Below are positions 63,050 through 64,000 of a DNA stretch of 64,000 bases, one piece after another (the first letter of the stretch is position 1; every line of letters begins with the position of its first letter). The notes below the pieces were generated by a model. It was given only the letters and a program-made list of their open reading frames with translations. It was not told the DNA's origin and ran no database searches. Both the position numbers and the translations under genes were made by a program. Origin of the DNA: CAZGNZ01 sp964527215 (GTDB lineage Bacteria; Fidelibacterota; Marinisomatia; SCGC-AAA003-L08; JACNLC01); contig CAZGNZ010000016.1 of the NCBI GenBank assembly GCA_964527215.1, positions 26,887 through 90,886 on the forward strand. The letters run 5' to 3'.

Positions 63050-63601
63050 TTTTTGAAATTTGAAAATTGAAATTTGAAACTGGAGACTTGAAACTGGAGA
63101 CTCGGGACTTGAGACATGGAGATTGAAAAACGATTGAAGCAGTATTGAATCCTGTGCTTATTCATTTCATGATTTCCTGATATTGTAATTGGCCGTGCTT
63201 CTAATAAATCCATTTGGTTTTGGGCCTAATTCAGCCGTAATTCCATTGAGTTTTTCTATTTCAGATTTTTGCAGCACATTTCTTCTTTCCAGTTTTAAAA
63301 TCCAATCAACAGATTCATAAAATGACCCTCTTGCATAACGATAGAATAACTGTCGATCTTTTGTAGTGTATCGACCAAATCCTTCCGCGATATTGGCAGA
63401 AATACTATCGGCAGATCGGATAACCTGCTTTCCAATAGTATGTTTGACTTTATCTGGCCAATCATTGTACAACCCCCAAATTCTATCTGATAACTGTAGT
63501 GCTAAATTGTAAACGTCCAGTTTCTCAAGTATCTCCATAATATTTTTTCTCCTTTGTATATACTATGGAAATTGGCTGGCATCTGGACAATCCTTCTCAA
63601 G
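63050..63601 (-). repeat. Four-helix-bundle cassette, unit B (full copy)
   Basis: About 552 bases: low-complexity TTTCAA-type tract, the complete gene 63167-63538, and the same left flank as the neighbouring units, with a few substitutions (TTTGTATATACTATGG instead of TTTGCATGTACTATGG). Confidence 0.85.
63167..63538 (-). CDS. Four-helix-bundle (S23/IVS-type) protein
   Basis: A 123-residue all-helical protein of the family first found in intervening sequences of 23S rRNA genes: LDVYNLALQLSDRIWGLYNDWPD, IGKQVIRSADSISANIAEGFGR and YARGSFYESVDWILKLE are family signatures. GGAG lies about 10 bases before the ATG. No rRNA is nearby. It is the intact middle copy of three tandem cassettes. Function is not established; proteins of the family form pentamers. 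Confidence 0.92.
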   Translation of the reverse strand: MEILEKLDVYNLALQLSDRIWGLYNDWPDKVKHTIGKQVIRSADSISANIAEGFGRYTTKDRQLFYRYARGSFYESVDWILKLERRNVLQKSEIEKLNGITAELGPKPNGFIRSTANYNIRKS

Positions 63602-63938
63602 TTTTTGAAAATTGAAAATTGAAACTTGAGACTTGAAACTTGAAACTCGAGACTTGAAACTGGAGACTCGGGACTTGAAACATGGAGATTGAAAAACGAT
63701 TGAAGCGGTATTTAATCCTGCGCTTATTCATTTCATGATTTCCTGATATTGTAATTGGCCGTGCTTCTAATAAATCCATTTGGTTTTGGGCCTAATTCAG
63801 CCGTTACTCCATTTAGTTTTTCTATTTCAGATTTTTGCAGCACAACTCTTCTTTCCAGTTCCTCAAGTAATTCCATAATATTTTTTCTCCTTTGCATGTA
63901 CTATGGAAATTGACTGGATCTGGACAATCCTTCTCAAG
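63602..63938 (-). repeat. Four-helix-bundle cassette, unit C (deleted copy)
   Basis: About 337 bases with the same order as unit A: TTTCAA-type tract (63602-63680), a 47-codon remnant gene (63733-63876) and the left flank ending TTCTCAAGTTTCAAG. Confidence 0.85.
63733..63876 (-). pseudogene. Internally deleted four-helix-bundle gene, copy C
   Basis: 47 codons with the same 228-base in-frame deletion as copy A and independent substitutions (EELERRVVLQ versus EKLESRNVLQ). Frame, GGAG and stop are intact. Confidence 0.8.
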
Positions 63939-64000
63939 TTTCAAGTTTGATGGCTTCGCAAAAAGTCAAATTGCACAAAATAAAGTAAAACGAGGTTGGG
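63939..64000. other. Window edge after the cassettes
   Basis: The cassette flank ends near 63938. The remaining 62 bases, GATGGCTTCGCAAAAAGTC and following AT-rich sequence, are not part of the repeat unit and could be the edge of another element; nothing can be named from so little. Confidence 0.3.

Noticed and set aside
63167..63538. rRNA intervening-sequence location for the four-helix-bundle gene
   Set aside because: No 23S rRNA sequence is found on either side.
62698..63779. Open frames beginning MDLLEARPITISG in all three cassettes
   Set aside because: They read the four-helix-bundle gene 3' end and the low-complexity tract in the wrong frame.

Overview
The window is bacterial chromosome, and the gene content points to the FCB side of the tree, most likely a Neomarinimicrobiota/Marinimicrobia-like or Calditrichota/KSB1-like lineage. 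The clues are secreted proteins that combine dockerin repeats, CTDPDALNYDP-type repeats and a C-terminal sorting domain beginning YPNPFNPETT, a DUF3078 protein, a head-GIN (DUF2807) lipoprotein and LolA-like/MacB-like export genes. Housekeeping genes (eno, ftsB, rho, rpmE, miaA, rnhA, aroQ, folC, galE) show it is a core chromosomal segment. I see no tRNA, rRNA, CRISPR array or phage. Lineage is inferred from protein style only.

Layout. 1-8.6 kb (minus): a truncated TPR-PAS histidine kinase, a nuclease-helicase fusion coupled to an Mre11/SbcD-like nuclease, and an alpha/beta hydrolase coupled to an FGGY sugar kinase. 8.9-17.1 kb (minus): a secreted papain-like peptidase with dockerin, two small exported proteins that share an 18-residue W/GW motif, an RND pump with its adaptor, and a DUF2807 lipoprotein. 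17.5-28.2 kb (mixed): a REC-PAS-GGDEF regulator, a P-loop kinase-like protein, galE, rnhA, trhP, aroQ, a Na+/solute symporter, a SHOCT-like protein, a one-domain asparaginase homologue, a DUF1232 protein and a VWA/C-type-lectin lipoprotein. 28.2-34.6 kb (minus): a transglutaminase-ABC exporter operon and a large S1 protease with cohesin-like repeats, dockerin and sorting domain. 34.9-42.5 kb: a LiaF-like membrane protein, then an envelope polysaccharide cluster (three glycosyltransferases, a Wzx-like flippase, a FemAB-like protein) with miaA embedded.

42.6-54.3 kb (plus): eno-ftsB, two overlapping outer-membrane-type proteins, a kinase-like protein with a broken P-loop, an amidase, folC, and rho-(Cas6-like)-aminotransferase-rpmE. 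54.4-62.7 kb: a secreted S1-like peptidase with dockerin, a Cys-rich exported protein, DUF3078-mscS, an M55 D-aminopeptidase, and a permease-permease-LolA-like operon with no ATPase gene in the window. 62.7-63.9 kb: three tandem cassettes built on a four-helix-bundle (S23/IVS-type) gene, the middle one complete and both flanking ones carrying the same 228-bp in-frame deletion.

Most worth following up: the Cas6-like gene between rho and rpmE with no CRISPR array in view; the four-helix-bundle cassette array; the PD-(D/E)XK/Fe-S helicase paired with an Mre11-like nuclease that lacks an ordinary start codon; a possible cohesin-dockerin extracellular peptidase system; the shared motif of the small exported proteins; and a two-hairpin repeat present in two inverted copies. 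All functions are assigned by reading motifs; no database search was run.
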